Positions 8,216 to 16,785 of a DNA stretch of 64,000 bases are shown here, in pieces; within the stretch, counting starts at the first letter, position 1, and each line of letters begins with the position of its first letter. Source of the DNA: a virus; the IMG/VR virus record IMGVR_UViG_3300035698_006641, positions 32,846 through 96,845 of that record; one strand, 5' to 3'. The notes under the pieces were generated by a model. The model did not search any database. It was not told the origin of the DNA and worked only from the letters and a program-made list of their open reading frames with translations. Both the position numbers and the translations under genes were made by a program.

Positions 8216-8634
8216 AACATACTTCCTATTCCAAGGAACATAACTGATTCCTTTCCATTAACTCTAACACCGATAACTCTGTCAGCTATGAACGCAACCT
8301 TAGTCACGGTACTCAAGTTTATCTTAGCTTCTTTAAGGCTGGTTATTGAGAGAGCTGCAAGCTTTTCCATGAATGCATCAGATGTAGTTTTAGTTGGCCC
8401 GAAGATATCAATACCTTCAGAGTTAATCTGACCGCCAAGACTACACAGTGTTTTATTGGAGAGATTCCTCTTCTTTACAACTTTCTTCTCAACCTTTACT
8501 GTAGCCTTAGCCCTCTTAACTTTAGGCTTAACAGGAGGACTTGTTTCAGCTATCTTTGTCTTTGGCGTGACTTTTCGTTTTTGCCTTTTCTGTATCGCCT
8601 TCGCCTTCTCCTCAGGGAGGTATCTTCTCGCCAT
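8212..8634 (-). CDS. Lys-rich hypothetical protein
   Basis: A 140-residue protein. The first 60 residues are Lys/Arg/Pro-rich and probably disordered, suggesting nucleic-acid contact. The C-terminal 80 residues form a small alpha/beta-like domain without a recognised family. It sits between two phosphoesterase genes. Confidence 0.6.
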   Translation of the reverse strand: MARRYLPEEKAKAIQKRQKRKVTPKTKIAETSPPVKPKVKRAKATVKVEKKVVKKRNLSNKTLCSLGGQINSEGIDIFGPTKTTSDAFMEKLAALSITSLKEAKINLSTVTKVAFIADRVIGVRVNGKESVMFLGIGSML

Positions 8635-8645
8635 ATCCGCACTCC

Positions 8646-9227
8646 TTATAGTACCTCTAGATCTCTGTGTTTTATGTAATCTAGTATGTCGGGCAGAGGA
8701 ACAATAGGTCGATCAAAGACCCGCATCAATTCGTCTGCGCTGCAATCCATACGTCCGTCAGAGATCACATCTAGGTTTCCGTGGCAGTGACCATGTAAAT
8801 GCACCGCTCCATAAAATTTACTTGGCCATTCAAGAAGTGGATAGTGGCTGATAATAACAACCTGATTACCCTCTTGCAGCATCGCCATATCTCCGATTCT
8901 GTTTACACGTTGCAGCTTTTCCCTATTCAGGAACTTCATATCGTGGTTCCCGTCTATACACCAGAAGGTATTAACTTTAGCTACTCGCTCCATCGATTCC
9001 CGTAATAGTGCACAGCGCTTTTGATCACCACGGAACATGATGTCCCCGAGGCTTATGATGGTACGATTGTGATGAACCAATTCATTCTCTAGCTGATTGA
9101 TCATATACTCATGGTGCATCTCTGGGCTATCAAATCCGCGCTTCTCCCAAATAAACTCTGCATCATGTCCGTAATGAAGATCTGAGAATATAACTGTATC
9201 GCTGAACTTAGGTCTAATTTTTATCAC
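8646..9227 (-). CDS. Metallophosphoesterase
   Basis: A 193-residue protein with SDLHYGH, LGDIMFRGD, GNHD, ISHYPL and LHGHCHG, all expected metal ligands of the calcineurin-like superfamily. It resembles phage 'metallophosphatase' proteins near the YfcE/SbcD-type fold, but lacks nuclease accessory domains. The substrate is unknown. Confidence 0.85.
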   Translation of the reverse strand: MIKIRPKFSDTVIFSDLHYGHDAEFIWEKRGFDSPEMHHEYMINQLENELVHHNRTIISLGDIMFRGDQKRCALLRESMERVAKVNTFWCIDGNHDMKFLNREKLQRVNRIGDMAMLQEGNQVVIISHYPLLEWPSKFYGAVHLHGHCHGNLDVISDGRMDCSADELMRVFDRPIVPLPDILDYIKHRDLEVL

Positions 9228-9253
9228 GGTTAAAACCTTTGTTGCTTTCTTTT

Positions 9254-9718
9254 CTAGTAATCATTCCGAAAATCCTCCAAAAGATCGTGTACGAATACTC
9301 CCATAGTGTAGGACCTCGCACGTAACTTTAGTTGAGTTAACGGCAGTTTGTCTGGTGATTTTTTACCAGACCCAATAAAATCATTAGTCGTTCTGTTTTC
9401 GTTCTTCTTGTATTCGACATCTAGTCGATCTTTGTAGAGCGTTTTATATCTATTAGTAGTTACGATCTTGTGAGAAATATTTCTCCAAAAGATCTTTACA
9501 CCAGGGGCTACCCCGGGACTACCAAACAATCCAGCTTGCTCAATAAAGTCACTAGTGTCTGTAGCGTTCGACGCTAGAGCTAATGCACAATATTTTTGGA
9601 TTGGAGACAACTTTAGTTGTTTGTTATTTACAAAGTCCCATCCAGGACTATTTACGAGTATATGAAAGTCTTCCCACTCACTTTCATTATTAATTACTCG
9701 TAATGCTTTTTCTAGTAT
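9254..9718 (-). CDS. Hypothetical protein, probable AUA start
   Basis: The frame is open from a TGA near 9736 to 9254. No ATG or GTG is present upstream of a TTG at 9610, yet the upstream 36 codons read as a normal protein. A strong GAGGAG lies eight bases before an in-frame ATA at 9718, giving 154 residues. Alternatively an ATG at 9744 (MFNTDEEK, then stop) joins this frame by a -1 shift, or there is a sequence error. It follows a terminator. No domain recognised. Confidence 0.5.
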   Translation of the reverse strand: MLEKALRVINNESEWEDFHILVNSPGWDFVNNKQLKLSPIQKYCALALASNATDTSDFIEQAGLFGSPGVAPGVKIFWRNISHKIVTTNRYKTLYKDRLDVEYKKNENRTTNDFIGSGKKSPDKLPLTQLKLRARSYTMGVFVHDLLEDFRNDY

Positions 9719-9740
9719 ATCTACTTCTCCTCGTCAGTAT

Positions 9741-9775
9741 TAAACATAAAAAATGGGAACCCAAAAGAGGTTCCC
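9741..9775 (-). terminator. Rho-independent terminator
   Basis: Minus strand GGGAACC-TCTTTTG-GGTTCCC followed by ATTTTTTA. It lies about 32 bases after the stop of the 9807-10292 gene and closes the virion-associated block that includes the portal. Confidence 0.85.
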
Positions 9776-9806
9776 TACATATGTTATTCCAATATATGAG
9801 CGGTAG

Positions 9807-10292
9807 TTAAGTAGAGGTGACTCCAGGTTGGTCCCACGTATTGAAAAGGTTTTTCTTAAGGTAGTTATAACTCGTGTTCTGTAGTTTACTATTAGGAGCG
9901 TTCCATTGTTGTCTAAAGCTGGTTTTAGCATCTTCCATGTTATCACCCCATCCTTTAGTATCAATAGCCCCTAGGATCTTTCTGTGTTTCTTATAGTCTG
10001 GACTAAACCATGCGGCTATATCAGATGCCAGATTGGTACCATCTCCTAGAATCCCGCCTTGCATCCTAACTTTATTATAAGTCCCTTGATTACCAAATAG
10101 CCTCTGCTCAGCCTGACTTCGAGCCACTCTATTTATTATACCACGCATCCAGCTCGTGTCTTGAAACTTAGTAACGAGATTCCTAAGGATTTCCCATTGA
10201 CCACCAGATGCACCTTCAGATAGTCCAGTTTTGACGCTATCTTTTACATCCTGGACCACCCCAGATTCTTTAGTGATAGAGCTTTGGTACAT
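9807..10292 (-). CDS. Hypothetical protein, virion block
   Basis: A 161-residue soluble protein, rich in Gln, Ser and Asn and without cysteine. Its ATG overlaps the stop of the preceding gene. It is last in the block that starts with the portal, so a structural or head-tail role is possible. No family recognised. Confidence 0.6.
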   Translation of the reverse strand: MYQSSITKESGVVQDVKDSVKTGLSEGASGGQWEILRNLVTKFQDTSWMRGIINRVARSQAEQRLFGNQGTYNKVRMQGGILGDGTNLASDIAAWFSPDYKKHRKILGAIDTKGWGDNMEDAKTSFRQQWNAPNSKLQNTSYNYLKKNLFNTWDQPGVTST

Positions 10293-11431
10293 TAGAATAT
10301 TTCGCTTAGAGCAGAAGAGGCTCTACCTTTATCAGGAACAGGTAGAATAACATTCCGTGAACCCAAGAATTTACCTGGTTTTTGTTCTATAACAGAATCT
10401 TTATTTCCAGTTTGGAACTTAGTTGACTTAGGAGACTCACGCTCGAAAGAATTAAAAGCATTAATTAGCTTCTCATACTGGGCGTTCTCGGAGGTATCCT
10501 CGCCCATCTTTTTACCAAACCCGTAGAATGGCGGGATTAGACCGGCCCATATAGCCATAAGTATCGGGAGCAAAACCTTAGATGCCGAGTTACCATGGTT
10601 ATCCTTCTCTGCGGCGAACTTCTTAATCTCGCCATCTTCCTGAGACCTATTGTCTGCTACCATTAAGCGGGAAAGCTGTCGTCTCAGATCCTGGTCTCTT
10701 TCATCCATCTTACGGTCTGATATTTTATCGGTAATATTGGTTATCCCGTGTTTGGTACCTTTGTACGCTAGCATAGCTGCGATCACAGCACCCGGTACGG
10801 CTAGCTCTCCACGTTTCCACGGGGAGTACTGATTGTTAGTTAAATCTACGGGGCTATTAGACTCTAGATAGCTACCGATACTCTCTAGGAACCCAGGACC
10901 ATCAGACGATGCTGCCTTGTCGAGGTCCCTGTGTTGCTTACGGCGCTTATTTGCGTAGGGTAGTGTCAGTGCAGCGGCAGTAACTCCACCAGCCTGAAGG
11001 GCGTGTCCAAGCATTCTAGAATAAGACATCCCCATACCTGCCTTACCGTCAGATGGATCGGAGAAATGAGATGCCCCAATCATATTACGGATCTTCTCAA
11101 TAATAGCTAATTTTTTATTAGGATCCAGTTTGCTCAAAGCTCTCTTAAGTCCGCCTTCATCACTGATAAGACCTCTAATGGATTCACTGACATCACTACC
11201 AACAGTTTTATCTACTAAACCCTTTGATACTCCGCCTAACCATTTAGCTACTTGATGAGGAAGGTATTTATCGCCTGATCCAAAAATATCTGCGTTGTTC
11301 ATCCTGCTCTTAAACCAGTCGCGGGTTTCCTCTCCTCCAGGTTTGAAGAAAGCTGAACCTACTAAATCTTCAAACTTCGAAGGTAGATAGTTTATTACCG
11401 GATTATCTAGAACTCCTGAATCTTTTTCCAT
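10292..11431 (-). CDS. Hypothetical protein with hydrophobic segments, virion block
   Basis: A 379-residue protein. Hydrophobic stretches occur at about residues 145-160 (AGGVTAAALTLPY), 210-225 (VPGAVIAAMLAY) and 280-300 (ILMAIWAGLIPPFYGFG). Between them are charged helices. Such alternating segments fit an injected or membrane-active virion protein. That is inference from composition and location; no family is recognised. Confidence 0.6.
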   Translation of the reverse strand: MEKDSGVLDNPVINYLPSKFEDLVGSAFFKPGGEETRDWFKSRMNNADIFGSGDKYLPHQVAKWLGGVSKGLVDKTVGSDVSESIRGLISDEGGLKRALSKLDPNKKLAIIEKIRNMIGASHFSDPSDGKAGMGMSYSRMLGHALQAGGVTAAALTLPYANKRRKQHRDLDKAASSDGPGFLESIGSYLESNSPVDLTNNQYSPWKRGELAVPGAVIAAMLAYKGTKHGITNITDKISDRKMDERDQDLRRQLSRLMVADNRSQEDGEIKKFAAEKDNHGNSASKVLLPILMAIWAGLIPPFYGFGKKMGEDTSENAQYEKLINAFNSFERESPKSTKFQTGNKDSVIEQKPGKFLGSRNVILPVPDKGRASSALSEIF

Positions 11432-11745
11432 TACTTTTCCTCTTGAACTAAAGCGTATTTACGCCATTCTGCGTAAGCTCTCATCGATAGACTAGCCTCA
11501 TCCCAGTGTCTGGAAAGGAAAACTATTTCGAGCTTCTTGTTTGCGGCACCATCCAACAATTTGGTGTAATCTTTTAAATCTTCTTCGTCACTTAGATCGA
11601 AGGTACGTACTGTTACCCCCGTACTAGTTAAAACTAAAGCACTCTCATCTTTACGCAAAAGAGGATTAGAGACACTCTGTTCTTCGAGTTGGACGCTGGA
11701 CATAAAAGTTTGAGGCTTTATATATTTATCTTTAGCGACCGTCAT
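11431..11745 (-). CDS. Hypothetical protein, virion block
   Basis: A 104-residue protein that abuts both neighbours. It is a mixed alpha/beta sequence, with VVTVRTFDLSDEEDLKDY-like character in the middle and a helical C-terminus. Function unknown. Confidence 0.55.
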   Translation of the reverse strand: MTVAKDKYIKPQTFMSSVQLEEQSVSNPLLRKDESALVLTSTGVTVRTFDLSDEEDLKDYTKLLDGAANKKLEIVFLSRHWDEASLSMRAYAEWRKYALVQEEK

Positions 11746-11746
11746 T

Positions 11747-11965
11747 TTATACTGCCTGTATTGAATCTATTGCTTCTTGTATCATTGCTAGTTTCTTTTC
11801 TCTTGCAGCAAAATCCTTATCCTTGGATAGCTTGCTTTTAGCTTGAGCTTGTAGATGACCTACGTATGCAGCTAGAGCTGGAACGCCAATAAACGTACCT
11901 CCTACTACTAGCGGAAGTAGCCCCTTTGGAAGTATCCCCTGTACACCTGCTGATTTTATTTCCAT
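11747..11965 (-). CDS. Small membrane-associated protein, virion block
   Basis: A 72-residue protein with one hydrophobic stretch (about residues 10-36, LPKGLLPLVVGGTFIG) followed by a charged helix. It overlaps the upstream gene by 10 bases. Function unknown. Confidence 0.55.
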   Translation of the reverse strand: MEIKSAGVQGILPKGLLPLVVGGTFIGVPALAAYVGHLQAQAKSKLSKDKDFAAREKKLAMIQEAIDSIQAV

Positions 11966-12291
11966 ATTCCAGATCCTCTTAACATTCCTGCTAGTGCTCC
12001 AACATTCTGCACTTTATTCATAGTACTCTTACTTAATCCGCCGAACACTCCACCCAAGACTGTGCCTAAATACTTAGCTGTTACTCCGCCTAACCCGGCA
12101 CCAACGGCACCCCTAACAATATCATTGGTAGTAATAGACCCTCTCAATGAATTAGTAGAAGAAGAAGCACCACCATACAACATACGAATAGTATCGCTTT
12201 TCTGCAAAGGGGTCAAGAATGGATCACCCATTATGCGACTTGTAGAGTCTCCAATATTAACAAATTGTCCATAACGAGATACCTTAAACAT
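11956..12291 (-). CDS. Gly-rich hypothetical protein, virion block
   Basis: A 111-residue protein. The start at 12291 follows GGAGG, which decides it over an upstream TTG-type start. The C-terminal half is Gly/Ala-rich and hydrophobic (GAVGAGLGGVTAKYLGTVLGG), resembling small membrane-inserting proteins. It overlaps the upstream gene by 8 bases. Confidence 0.6.
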   Translation of the reverse strand: MFKVSRYGQFVNIGDSTSRIMGDPFLTPLQKSDTIRMLYGGASSSTNSLRGSITTNDIVRGAVGAGLGGVTAKYLGTVLGGVFGGLSKSTMNKVQNVGALAGMLRGSGIWK

Positions 12292-12790
12292 ACCCACCTC
12301 CGCTATGAGCCAAAGCCTTTTCATCTGCTTTAGCATTATCCATTTTTTTAATCAATGGATGGCGTGCTTTGTTTTGAAAGTAATTAATTGGAGCAAGGTC
12401 ACTGTAGTCTAGACTATCAGGCTTCTTATAACCTGATGGGAGTGTTCCAGCCCCCTGTACAGATCGTAGATACTTTTTAATATACCCTGGGCTATTCTCT
12501 TGATATTTAAGTTGGCTTGTTGGTAACAAAAGTCCCTTTGAAAAACCGTACCGTCCAATATTTTTAGCTACTCCGGTATTAGACAAAGCTCCGAATATGA
12601 AAGGAGAAGCAGCACCAACCAAACCCATGAGTGCCGGATTAACTCCGTACCCTTGTTTCTTAGCCATCCCTCCGGCCAAAGCCAATCCTCCACCGGCTAA
12701 GAGACTTATCCCTAGCTCTTTCAAGATAGGGTACTCTCTAAGGAGAGACTGCATTTTACTCATTGTAGATTCAGTGACTGGTTGATTCAT
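12284..12790 (-). CDS. Hypothetical protein with hydrophobic core, virion block
   Basis: A 168-residue protein starting 1 base before the portal stop ends. Residues about 25-70 are Gly/Ala/Leu-rich and could insert in a membrane; the C-terminal half is polar. The position next to the portal suggests a virion protein. No family recognised. Confidence 0.6.
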   Translation of the reverse strand: MNQPVTESTMSKMQSLLREYPILKELGISLLAGGGLALAGGMAKKQGYGVNPALMGLVGAASPFIFGALSNTGVAKNIGRYGFSKGLLLPTSQLKYQENSPGYIKKYLRSVQGAGTLPSGYKKPDSLDYSDLAPINYFQNKARHPLIKKMDNAKADEKALAHSGGGYV

Positions 12791-14598
12791 TAAACGGGTC
12801 CTCCTCCTGCAAGCTGCTGTGTGGCTTGACTTTTAACTTGTCCTCTAATTTGTTCCATTTTAGCTTTAACCAATGCATGAAGTTCTTGATCGCTTTCACG
12901 TAGATTCTTCATTTCAGTCATTCTCGGACCATGTGGCATAGATACCAATTGCTGGGCCAGCTGATCAACTTGTTGAGCACGCTCAGTAACAGATCCAGAC
13001 GGGCCTATATTCAGGGCTGACTGGGGTCCTGCAACAGGCCCACCAGCTGCTCCAGCAGCCATACTAGGATCACCTACAGCTCCCGCAGGCATCATACCTT
13101 GTCCGGCCAGCATACCTTGTACCTGCATTTGCTCATCAGTTTCCTTTTGAAAATCAGCTTGTGCTTCTTGTTCGGCCCGCATTTCATTAATAATCTGCTC
13201 CTGTTCTTCTTGAGGATCGATTCCCCAAGTACCAAAAGCAGTTCTCTTTGATACCATGTTCGATGAGGCTAATTGTAATAGAAGCTGTCTTCGTTCCAAG
13301 TCATCCGCTAGTGTTACTTTTTTAAATCCAATTGAGGTCGGCGTTTCCCAGTTCATGTACTTCGTAGTGGACTGAACTACAAACTTTAGCCACCCATTAA
13401 GAAAACTGGTTATCTCCGGCCATGACTGTTGCAAAACTCTAAGAGCCATAGGAGCAGCTTGCAAAGATATAGAACCCCTGTATAGCTCTGGAGCGATTCC
13501 AATACCGGATAAGAGTTCATCGATACCTTGCATGATGAGCTCTGGAGTAGCCATTGTACCTTCGCCGCTAATAGCCTGATAGTTCATAGGTATCGGGGAG
13601 AAGTTCCAAGATGTAGGGTTTTCTCTATGCCTGGCAACCATGTTGGCTACGGAGCTATTAACTAACTCGCTATCAACCGATGCCATCCATGGACCCTGGT
13701 TGTCTGTAGGCTGAGATGAAGGAGACAGCAGTCGAAATGGGACCATGTAGTCCTGTGCTAACGAAGAGTTAGCTTTCTTAAGTGTCTGTACATAAAATGC
13801 TTGAGAGAAATTAGACATGATTTTAGGCATACCATATCCCTGTAGATTAACAGAAGCTAGTGTATCCTCGGCAGCATAATGTACGAAATCATTGTTGAAT
13901 AGGAAAAGTTTATCCTCAGCAATAGTAGACAGGAACTCCAACGGTAAGTCCTTCACTATGAATTGGTCTCCTGCCTTAACTTTCTGTCTGAGGTCCACGG
14001 GTATATCCCAGTAGACATCGGCGCGTCCGGAGTACGGGTGATAGCGTACAGATATGTCGTAAGGGGACCAACGTTGCATTGTGATTCGGTCTTTATCAAA
14101 AGACTTGCGGTCAACAACTTTCATCTTTCCTTTAAACCCACACTGACATGCAGCTACAAAATCAGAACCACCTTCGAAGGACCAAGACATATTATCTATG
14201 TATCGTTCTGAGTGGCATTTTGGGCATCTAAGGAATCTATTAAACGGGAATATCATAGAGCTAGCGGTCATCCCACAGGAAATCAAATCATCACCAACAG
14301 CAGCAGCATTGCGTGTTACATTGAATGTTGATGTTAGATACTCCTGTAAGTCCTTACGTTGCTCTTCAGCTTGAGTAAACTCAGGCTCGGTTATGAAGTA
14401 CCTAATGATACGTTCAGCCGCGGAACGATAGACTCCGTGCTTTAACCAGAACATGGTGCATAAATCCAAGGTCTCTTTTAGAGAATTTGGCAGCATAGCA
14501 CTTCCAATATCTAAAAAAGGGGACGGGTATTCCCCCTCCTTATTGGAGAGGCCCGCAGAAATTCCATTCTTAAAAATCGTATCAGTTACTGCGGCCAT
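12790..14598 (-). CDS. Portal protein
   Basis: A 602-residue protein. Portal-like features are the length and an 'IAPELYRGSISLQAAPMALRVLQQ' type region (about residues 355-380), where portals choose among substrates in the stem. The C-terminus is Gln/Met/Gly-rich and disordered-looking. A CPKC...CQCG zinc ribbon (about residues 125-160) is inserted in the N-terminal half, which is less usual. The portal forms the dodecameric DNA gate through which the terminase packs DNA. The assignment is from motif and size reading; a remote homologue is the alternative. Confidence 0.7.
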   Translation of the reverse strand: MAAVTDTIFKNGISAGLSNKEGEYPSPFLDIGSAMLPNSLKETLDLCTMFWLKHGVYRSAAERIIRYFITEPEFTQAEEQRKDLQEYLTSTFNVTRNAAAVGDDLISCGMTASSMIFPFNRFLRCPKCHSERYIDNMSWSFEGGSDFVAACQCGFKGKMKVVDRKSFDKDRITMQRWSPYDISVRYHPYSGRADVYWDIPVDLRQKVKAGDQFIVKDLPLEFLSTIAEDKLFLFNNDFVHYAAEDTLASVNLQGYGMPKIMSNFSQAFYVQTLKKANSSLAQDYMVPFRLLSPSSQPTDNQGPWMASVDSELVNSSVANMVARHRENPTSWNFSPIPMNYQAISGEGTMATPELIMQGIDELLSGIGIAPELYRGSISLQAAPMALRVLQQSWPEITSFLNGWLKFVVQSTTKYMNWETPTSIGFKKVTLADDLERRQLLLQLASSNMVSKRTAFGTWGIDPQEEQEQIINEMRAEQEAQADFQKETDEQMQVQGMLAGQGMMPAGAVGDPSMAAGAAGGPVAGPQSALNIGPSGSVTERAQQVDQLAQQLVSMPHGPRMTEMKNLRESDQELHALVKAKMEQIRGQVKSQATQQLAGGGPV

Positions 14599-14728
14599 TA
14601 GAATCCTTTTTTTCTTTTAGTTTCAAGCAGTCGCCACATAGGGCTTCCTTGTTCCTAATCTTAACAGAAGCTGCTCCGCATATTACACACGGAGTCAGCC
14701 CTGGTTTAATTTTTCCTATTTTTATCAC
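14582..14728 (-). CDS. Small zinc-ribbon protein
   Basis: A 48-residue open frame from a GTG, overlapping the portal start by 17 bases. It has CVICG and CGDC pairs spaced about 17 residues apart, typical of a minimal zinc ribbon, and a Lys-rich tail. The start codon is uncertain (an upstream ATT is also possible). It probably co-transcribes with the portal gene. Confidence 0.5.
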   Translation of the reverse strand: MIKIGKIKPGLTPCVICGAASVKIRNKEALCGDCLKLKEKKDSNGRSN

Positions 14729-14770
14729 AGAATCAATAATAGCGTCTGTTCAATAATAAGGCAACCTATT

Positions 14771-15391
14771 TTAGCCTTCGCTATCATCGGTTAAAATGAA
14801 CACGTAGTACTGTAGCTCAGACTTAAAGCTTTGATTACCGTAAAAAGCATTATACGAGTCGCCTTCGATAACTATCTCGTACATACCTCCTGGTAGGATC
14901 ATTGGGTTCTCATTAGAGGTTCCGATAGCCAGTGTAGATACAGTGTTAACGGGCGGTGAGACTATCGCAGTATCCCAGCCTGCAGAAAACAAGAACCCGG
15001 AGTCATGCTTGAGAGAGACATTAACTAACTCAGAAGCATTGTTTGAGGGTTTCTGTACAGGGGGTTGAGCGGACCTAGGACGGCCAATTGAGGCCCCTAC
15101 GCTATCAACCTCTTCAGCTTCCTCTGGGCTTAACTGTTGTTGAGGAATAACAGGAGTAGGCGTAACAGCAGGAGTCGAAGCCTCCAAGTCAACATGGACA
15201 ATTGACTCATTAGGTCCAGCTGTCACTGTGTTGACTGTCATTTTATGTTGTTCACCATCTTGTCTAGGTGACTCCCTGGACCCTGAAACACTTGGAAGAG
15301 TCAACATACTACCGTCTTCCTCATACCCCCCACGTACTACTTTTACACCCCCGCCTACATCAACAGCGCCACTCGGTATTGCCTCACTCAT
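14771..15391 (-). CDS. Hypothetical protein, paralogue of next gene at N-terminus
   Basis: A 206-residue protein. The N-terminus (IPSGAVDVGGGVKVVRGG) resembles that of the upstream gene (IPKDAEDIGDDTFVVRGG). The middle is Pro/Glu-rich, and the C-terminal 85 residues look like a beta-sandwich (GGMYEIVIEGDSYNAFYG). A structural decoration or adaptor role is possible. Confidence 0.6.
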   Translation of the reverse strand: MSEAIPSGAVDVGGGVKVVRGGYEEDGSMLTLPSVSGSRESPRQDGEQHKMTVNTVTAGPNESIVHVDLEASTPAVTPTPVIPQQQLSPEEAEEVDSVGASIGRPRSAQPPVQKPSNNASELVNVSLKHDSGFLFSAGWDTAIVSPPVNTVSTLAIGTSNENPMILPGGMYEIVIEGDSYNAFYGNQSFKSELQYYVFILTDDSEG

Positions 15392-15699
15392 TTTACATCT
15401 TTCTGGTTGTAACGACGCTTTCTATACTTTGGGGTTTTGTGCATAACAGTGGCGTCGTTAAACTCTTTGTCGCATTCTTCTGATCCGGAGATAGTCAGTA
15501 TCGATAAAGGACATTCTTCTCCGTCCTGCACCTCACCGAAGGAGTCTGACGTTGGAACTTCCACTACGACCTCCCCATCGGCATCCTCGAACGTCTTTGA
15601 TCCTCCACGGACCACAAACGTATCGTCTCCAATATCTTCTGCATCTTTTGGTATATCATCTTTATTCATTTTGATTGTCCCTCTTTGTAAGTAACTCAT
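15388..15699 (-). CDS. Hypothetical acidic protein, short paralogue
   Basis: A 103-residue acidic protein sharing the 'IP..A.D.G....VVRGG' N-terminal motif with the 14771-15391 gene. The C-terminus is basic. It overlaps its neighbours at both ends. Function unknown. Confidence 0.55.
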   Translation of the reverse strand: MSYLQRGTIKMNKDDIPKDAEDIGDDTFVVRGGSKTFEDADGEVVVEVPTSDSFGEVQDGEECPLSILTISGSEECDKEFNDATVMHKTPKYRKRRYNQKDVK

Positions 15700-16330
15700 C
15701 CACGAGTTCTCGGTATGCTACAGCCTCCTCATAGGATTTATAGCACTCTTTTGTAAACTCTTTTATTGGTTGTTTTCGTACCGGAGTTAGCTTACATTCC
15801 TCAGGTACCCATGTTTTCTTGAATAGGTCTTTAGGTTTCACCTTTTGAATAAACACACCTTGAGTGTTAAACACCCATGCGGATTTTATTCCAAAAGTGA
15901 TACCAGACGTATTATTCTTTCCACTGTTAAAGTCCCCCTTAACGTCAATGTACAGTGGATTATCACCATCAATAAGAAATACGTCAGGGTAATAATGTAG
16001 CATCTCTGGTGCGAACTGTATCACGTAGTCTGGGGTGTATACGTACCGCCCAACCTTATTCACCTCACGGCTGGTTAGTGTTATAAATGGATAACGTTTT
16101 AAGAACTTATACTTTTTACGGATCATTGGAACGGCTTCACACAGTTCAAATGTTCTCGGTTGGTAATAAAATTCCTCAACTAGACCAGCGTTAATGGCTT
16201 CAATAAGCCACTTATAAACCGAGATCTCTTCGTTCGAGTCGAACTCAATTCCGTTATATTCCTTTATTTGCTTTTTCTTCAATTTAGTTATTGCTTTTCC
16301 TTTTCTGGCATGATAACGTGCCGACTTCAA
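15662..16330 (-). CDS. PD-(D/E)XK-type phage endonuclease (DUF1064-like)
   Basis: A 222-residue protein. The pattern 'GIEFDSNEEISVYKWL' (about residues 26-41), a later 'YTPDYVIQF' and 'LYIDVKGDF' matches the E-(x)-PD-(x)-DxK catalytic core of the PD-(D/E)XK fold. The order is that of the DUF1064 family, phage proteins related to Holliday-junction resolvases. It may resolve branched DNA before packaging. The start lies 23 bases from the plus-strand gene's start. Confidence 0.7.
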   Translation of the reverse strand: MKSARYHARKGKAITKLKKKQIKEYNGIEFDSNEEISVYKWLIEAINAGLVEEFYYQPRTFELCEAVPMIRKKYKFLKRYPFITLTSREVNKVGRYVYTPDYVIQFAPEMLHYYPDVFLIDGDNPLYIDVKGDFNSGKNNTSGITFGIKSAWVFNTQGVFIQKVKPKDLFKKTWVPEECKLTPVRKQPIKEFTKECYKSYEEAVAYRELVDELLTKRDNQNE

Positions 16331-16353
16331 TCACATTAACGAAAGAGAAAATA

Positions 16354-16608
16354 ATGAATGAAGAAACCATACTACCATTGTTAATCCAAGAACTATCTGC
16401 TGAATCAGAGATTCCAATTCAAGAGATACACCGACAATCAAATCTTGAGAAAGATCTTGGGTTATCGGATGAATCTCTTGAGTTTATGTTAGTCTCGCTT
16501 CAAGATATTATCCCTGGAGATTTTGATCTCAGTTCAATCCACCTCGTCGAGGAGTGCGGGACCGTTGAGGGGATCTTGGATGCCATCGTAGACCTCATAC
16601 TCTCTTAG
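16354..16608 (+). CDS. Acyl-carrier-protein-like protein
   Basis: An 84-residue acidic, helical protein on the strand opposite to its neighbours. The ATG follows GAAAGAG. 'NLEKDLGLSDESLEFMLVSLQD' (residues 30-51) aligns with the acyl carrier protein core around the phosphopantetheine serine (S41), and 'VEECGTVEGILDAIVDLI' matches helices III and IV. ACP has DSL where this has ESL. It overlaps the 16534-16785 gene on the other strand by 75 bases. It may carry an acyl or amino-acyl group or mimic host ACP; no partner enzymes are visible nearby. Confidence 0.65.
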   Translation: MNEETILPLLIQELSAESEIPIQEIHRQSNLEKDLGLSDESLEFMLVSLQDIIPGDFDLSSIHLVEECGTVEGILDAIVDLILS

Positions 16609-16785
16609 TCCTGGAGGCATACCGGCATAAAGGCCGTAACCTACTACAGCAACGGCTGTCTTAACTGCACCTAGGGTCGTAACTATGCGGCCCTCTTTTG
16701 CGTCATAGGCCTGTTTTAACTTAGCCTTCCGATTAATGCATGTACCCGTTATGGCATCAATGCACTTTTTAATGTGATTACTCAT
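16534..16785 (-). CDS. Hypothetical protein
   Basis: An 83-residue protein with a hydrophobic middle (TTLGAVKTAVAVVGYGLYAG), possibly a membrane helix, and an acidic tail. The 3' end overlaps antisense to the ACP-like gene. Its ATG overlaps the upstream stop by 4 bases. Confidence 0.55.
   Translation of the reverse strand: MSNHIKKCIDAITGTCINRKAKLKQAYDAKEGRIVTTLGAVKTAVAVVGYGLYAGMPPGLREYEVYDGIQDPLNGPALLDEVD

Noticed and set aside
16291-16353. Upstream extension of the ACP-like gene
   Set aside because: It would overlap the nuclease start, reads as non-ACP sequence, and the ATG at 16354 gives the expected ACP length.
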